A DNA stretch of 7,990 nt from Clostridia bacterium. Lineage in GTDB: Bacteria > Bacillota > Clostridia > TANB77 > CAG-508. This document shows positions 6,400 to 7,990 of this stretch, piece by piece. Each line of letters begins with the position of its first letter. Position 1 is the first letter of the stretch. The DNA lies in the NCBI GenBank assembly GCA_900752095.1, contig CAADUD010000028.1, positions 1-7,990 of the forward strand, in the 5' to 3' direction. A program made the position numbers and the translations under genes. Below the pieces are notes generated by a model. It did no database searches. It was not told where the DNA came from and saw nothing but the letters and a program-made list of their open reading frames with translations.

Positions 6400-6424
6400 T
6401 ACTATACTTTTATTTCTTTATAAA
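6396..6424 (-). promoter_or_regulatory. Candidate promoter for the pilin-like gene
   Basis: The minus strand has TTTATA (6419-6424), a 17-base spacer and a perfect TATAAT (6396-6401). The -35 matches consensus at 4 of 6 positions. It lies directly after the terminator of the small upstream gene, a natural place for a new promoter, and would give a leader of about 280 bases. Confidence 0.4.
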
Positions 6425-6426
6425 TG

Positions 6427-6469
6427 AAAAATTAAGATGAATCATGCCTTTTTAAGCATAATCCATCTT
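6427..6469 (-). terminator. Rho-independent terminator overlapping the end of the small ORF
   Basis: The minus strand pairs AAGATGGATTATGC (6456-6469) with GCATGATTCATCTT (6434-6447) around an 8-base loop, then AA and five Ts (6427-6431). Both deviations from perfect pairing are G-U wobbles on the minus strand but mismatches on the plus strand, so it is built for minus-strand RNA. The last codons and stop of the small ORF lie inside it. Confidence 0.65.
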
Positions 6470-6581
6470 TCCTATTTTGATATTTTATATATAATTTGAG
6501 TACAACAAATACAACTAAATTTTCTTTAGTTGTTGGTTTAGAAATTATCTCTCTTACTATTTCAAGCTTTTGCTGGTTCAT
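6432..6581 (-). CDS. Small hypothetical protein, 49 residues
   Basis: I do not recognise this product. The frame begins with ATG at 6579-6581 (MNQQKLEIVREIISKPTTKE) and ends at TAA 6432-6434. An AAAGGA-like site lies about 10 bases upstream. The first 15 residues look helical, a short Val/Phe/Leu-rich stretch follows (NLVVFVVLKLYIKY), and the tail is basic (NRKDGLCLKRHDSS). It is cytosolic or weakly membrane-associated; no clear signal peptide. A terminator formed by its last codons supports a real transcript. An internal 9-bp inverted repeat lies at 6511-6533. The alternatives are a gene remnant or a non-coding RNA whose open frame is chance. Confidence 0.4.
   Translation of the reverse strand: MNQQKLEIVREIISKPTTKENLVVFVVLKLYIKYQNRKDGLCLKRHDSS
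6511..6533. repeat. 9-bp inverted repeat inside the small ORF
   Basis: ACAACTAAA (6511-6519) and TTTAGTTGT (6525-6533) are perfect complements around TTTTC. On the minus strand the stem is followed by ATTTGTTG, too poor in T for a good terminator. It may simply structure the transcript. Confidence 0.4.
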
Positions 6582-6708
6582 TTTTTCTTTTCCTTTTTTC
6601 TTTTCATTTTTTATATTTTTTCTTTTTCATATTTTCCCTTTTACTTTTTATTTTTTATCAATGTAAAGTCACTTTTTTCTTTCTTATTAATCACAGTATC
6701 ATTTTCTA
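6582..6708. other. Polypurine (minus) / polypyrimidine (plus) spacer
   Basis: The minus strand is almost pure A and G from about 6582 to 6660. It contains two tiny lysine-rich reading frames (6604-6630 and 6578-6607) linked to each other and to the small ORF by ATGA stop-start overlaps. I see no other gene, RNA gene or clear promoter for the small ORF here. Confidence 0.4.
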
Positions 6709-6736
6709 TAGACATAACATAAGATAGTAATATACT
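6709..6736 (+). promoter_or_regulatory. Candidate promoter of feoAB
   Basis: TAGACA (6709-6714), a 16-base spacer and TATACT (6731-6736) each match consensus at 5 of 6. The start point would fall near 6743, very close to the GGAGG at 6745-6749. A weak ATAAG/CTTAT palindrome overlaps the -10; I cannot identify a clear Fur or DtxR box. Confidence 0.5.
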
Positions 6737-6764
6737 TATATTTTGGAGGTACTAGAAGAAAAAT

Positions 6765-6992
6765 ATGAAAGATACATTAAACAATTTGTCTTTAGGTACA
6801 GAAGCTAAAATACAAACTTTAGATTGTACTGGTTCGCTTCGTAGAAGACTTTTAGATTTAGGTCTTGTACCCAATACAAAAATCAAACCACTTTTTAAAA
6901 GCGCTAGTGGTGACCCTACCGCTTATGAAGTTCGTAGCAGTGTAATTGCTCTTCGAGAAATAGATAGCAAAAATATTAGAATTGTATTGTAA
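6765..6992 (+). CDS. feoA: Ferrous iron transport protein FeoA
   Basis: FeoA is a small SH3-like cytosolic protein needed for Fe(II) uptake by the FeoB transporter. The 75 residues show the family pattern: LSLGTEAKIQTL (8-19), then the central SLRRRLLDLGLVPNTKIKPL (24-43), and finally a strand pair ending YEVRSSVIALREIDSKNIRIVL. Length is normal for the family. The ATG at 6765 is the only good start, since an in-frame TAG lies 12 bases upstream. The GGAGG at 6745-6749 is 15 bases away, longer than usual, so initiation may be modest or helped by the AGAAG closer in. feoB follows after 73 bases on the same strand, presumably in one operon. Confidence 0.93.
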   Translation: MKDTLNNLSLGTEAKIQTLDCTGSLRRRLLDLGLVPNTKIKPLFKSASGDPTAYEVRSSVIALREIDSKNIRIVL

Positions 6993-7052
6993 TTTTTTCA
7001 GATTGTTCACTTGCACGTTTTTTAATTGTATTCATAAAATATAATACTATAT

Positions 7053-7061
7053 GGAGGTGAT
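7053..7061 (+). promoter_or_regulatory. Strong ribosome binding site selecting the GTG start of feoB
   Basis: GGAGGTGAT is a near-perfect anti-16S match with 8 bases between GGAGG and the GTG at 7066. The in-frame ATG at 7051 overlaps this site and has none of its own, so GTG is preferred. Confidence 0.75.
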
Positions 7062-7065
7062 ATTA

Positions 7066-7990
7066 GTGGGGCTTACTACCAGTTCAACTGGTAAAAAAAC
7101 AATAGAAAAAGATGTTTTTGAAAAAACAATTGGTTGTGATTATACTATTGCTATTGCAGGAAATCCAAATGTTGGAAAGTCCACTATTTTTAATGCTTTA
7201 ACCGGTATGCATCAACATACCGGAAATTGGCCGGGCAAAACTGTTTCCAACGCTACTGGTATATCTACTTTTCACAATCAACAATTTTTATTAGTAGATA
7301 TTCCTGGTACTTATTCTTTAATGAGTCATTCAGAAGAAGAGGAAATTGCTAGAGACTACATATGTTTTGGTAATCCAGATGCCACTGTAGTTATCGTGGA
7401 TGCTACTTGTTTAGAACGAAATTTGAATTTAGTTTACCAAACCATGGAAATTACACCTAATATTATTCTTTGTGTTAATTTATTAGATGAAGCAAAGAAA
7501 AAAGGTATTTCTATTGATTTTGTATTATTAGAAAAATTACTTGGTATTCCAGTAGTTGGTACAATTGCTAGAAAGAAAAAAACACTAAAACAGCTTATGG
7601 AAAAAATAGAAGGTGTTTGTAATAAAACCATTATTCCCACACCTCATAAAATACAATACTGTTCTTCCATAGAGGACTGCATTACTTTGCTTACTCCAAC
7701 AATACAAGAAATTTTACCTAAAGAATTTTCTTACCTTACCCGTTGGATTTGTTTAAAATTAATAGAACATGATGAAGATATTTTAATCTCTATTGAGAAA
7801 AATTTAAAAATTAATTTATTAGAAAACGTAGATATTGCTTTAAAGCTGATTCAAATTAAATCAAAGCTTTCTGAGCAAAATTTAAGAGATGCAGATTCTT
7901 TTCGAGATGAAATTGTTTCTAGTATTGTTTTTCAGGCAGAAATTTTAAAACAAGATGTTTGTCATTATGAGAAAGAAACCTATAATGAAA
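7066..7990 (+). CDS. feoB: Ferrous iron transporter FeoB, N-terminal part (cut by window edge)
   Basis: FeoB is the inner-membrane Fe(II) transporter with a cytosolic N-terminal GTPase domain. 308 codons are visible with no stop; the full protein is usually 650-780 residues, so the whole membrane permease part lies beyond the window. From the GTG start, after a 25-residue lead, the G motifs are G1 GNPNVGKS (32-39), G2 Thr59 in NWPGKT, G3 DIPGTYSL (78-85), G4 NLLD (138-141) and G5 around TIARK (166-170). The stretch after about 190 is the helical region that follows the G domain; it is more divergent here. Together with feoA this is an iron acquisition operon suited to anaerobic, Fe(II)-rich settings. 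The frame is open throughout with no sign of decay. Confidence 0.95.
   Translation, partial: MGLTTSSTGKKTIEKDVFEKTIGCDYTIAIAGNPNVGKSTIFNALTGMHQHTGNWPGKTVSNATGISTFHNQQFLLVDIPGTYSLMSHSEEEEIARDYICFGNPDATVVIVDATCLERNLNLVYQTMEITPNIILCVNLLDEAKKKGISIDFVLLEKLLGIPVVGTIARKKKTLKQLMEKIEGVCNKTIIPTPHKIQYCSSIEDCITLLTPTIQEILPKEFSYLTRWICLKLIEHDEDILISIEKNLKINLLENVDIALKLIQIKSKLSEQNLRDADSFRDEIVSSIVFQAEILKQDVCHYEKETYNE

Larger units (their letters stand above)
6111..6431. other. Gene-free leader region upstream of the pilin-like gene
   Basis: I find no convincing gene in these 321 bases. They hold the pilin ribosome binding site (6123-6128), purine-rich minus-strand sequence to about 6210, a small TCTAG/CTAGA inverted repeat (6228-6244), a 14-bp hairpin (6273-6313), a spaced 10-bp inverted repeat (6341-6399) and a candidate promoter (6396-6424). 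This fits a long structured 5' untranslated leader of about 280 bases. Confidence 0.5.

Noticed and set aside
7040..7045. TATAAT as a separate feoB promoter
   Set aside because: No acceptable -35 lies 16-18 bases upstream, and the start point would fall inside the ribosome binding site.
7434..7640. Minus-strand open frame of 68 residues
   Set aside because: It lies opposite the FeoB GTPase domain, whose G4 and G5 motifs are intact on the plus strand.
1..7990. CRISPR arrays, tRNA or rRNA genes, insertion sequences, prophage genes
   Set aside because: I saw no regularly spaced repeats, cloverleaf sequences, transposase frames or phage structural genes; dut alone is not evidence of a prophage.

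Overview
The window looks like chromosomal DNA from an AT-rich, low-GC Gram-positive bacterium (Bacillota), most likely a Clostridia-type anaerobe. The grounds are strong AT bias, purine-rich Shine-Dalgarno sites (GGAGG, GGGAG, AAAGG), TTG and GTG starts, a dnaG-rpoD pair of the Firmicutes type, a CarD-family protein, and a clostridial-style prepilin N-terminus. No ribosomal RNA is present, so a finer placement is not possible.

Layout. Positions 1-4588 on the minus strand hold, in transcription order, dut (dUTPase), a CarD-family RNA-polymerase-binding regulator, dnaG (primase) and rpoD (housekeeping sigma factor, cut by the left edge inside region 4.2). dnaG and rpoD form a tight operon: the dnaG stop codon overlaps the rpoD ribosome binding site. 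dut and carD have their own promoters. The dut terminator is physically merged with the carD promoter. carD ends at a clear terminator, and a 16-bp perfect palindrome lies between it and dnaG. The block groups DNA-precursor quality control, replication priming and transcription initiation.

Positions 4764-6110 (minus) encode a 448-residue surface protein: a type IV pilin-like N-terminal segment joined to a C-terminal domain of the formylglycine-generating-enzyme / C-type-lectin (CLec) fold. Its last 30 or so codons differ from the rest of the gene (about half G+C, mixed serine codons), and a small hairpin follows the stop. This is the layout of a variable protein of a diversity-generating retroelement (DGR), but no reverse transcriptase or template repeat lies in the window, so that reading is inference.

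Positions 6111-6764 are mostly non-coding on paper but structured. They hold a likely 49-codon minus-strand gene with its own terminator (6432-6581), a candidate pilin promoter with inverted repeats, a long leader hairpin, and a polypurine tract with tiny lysine-rich ORFs.

Positions 6765-7990 (plus) start the ferrous iron uptake operon: feoA, then feoB, which runs off the right edge after its GTPase domain and part of the following cytosolic region.
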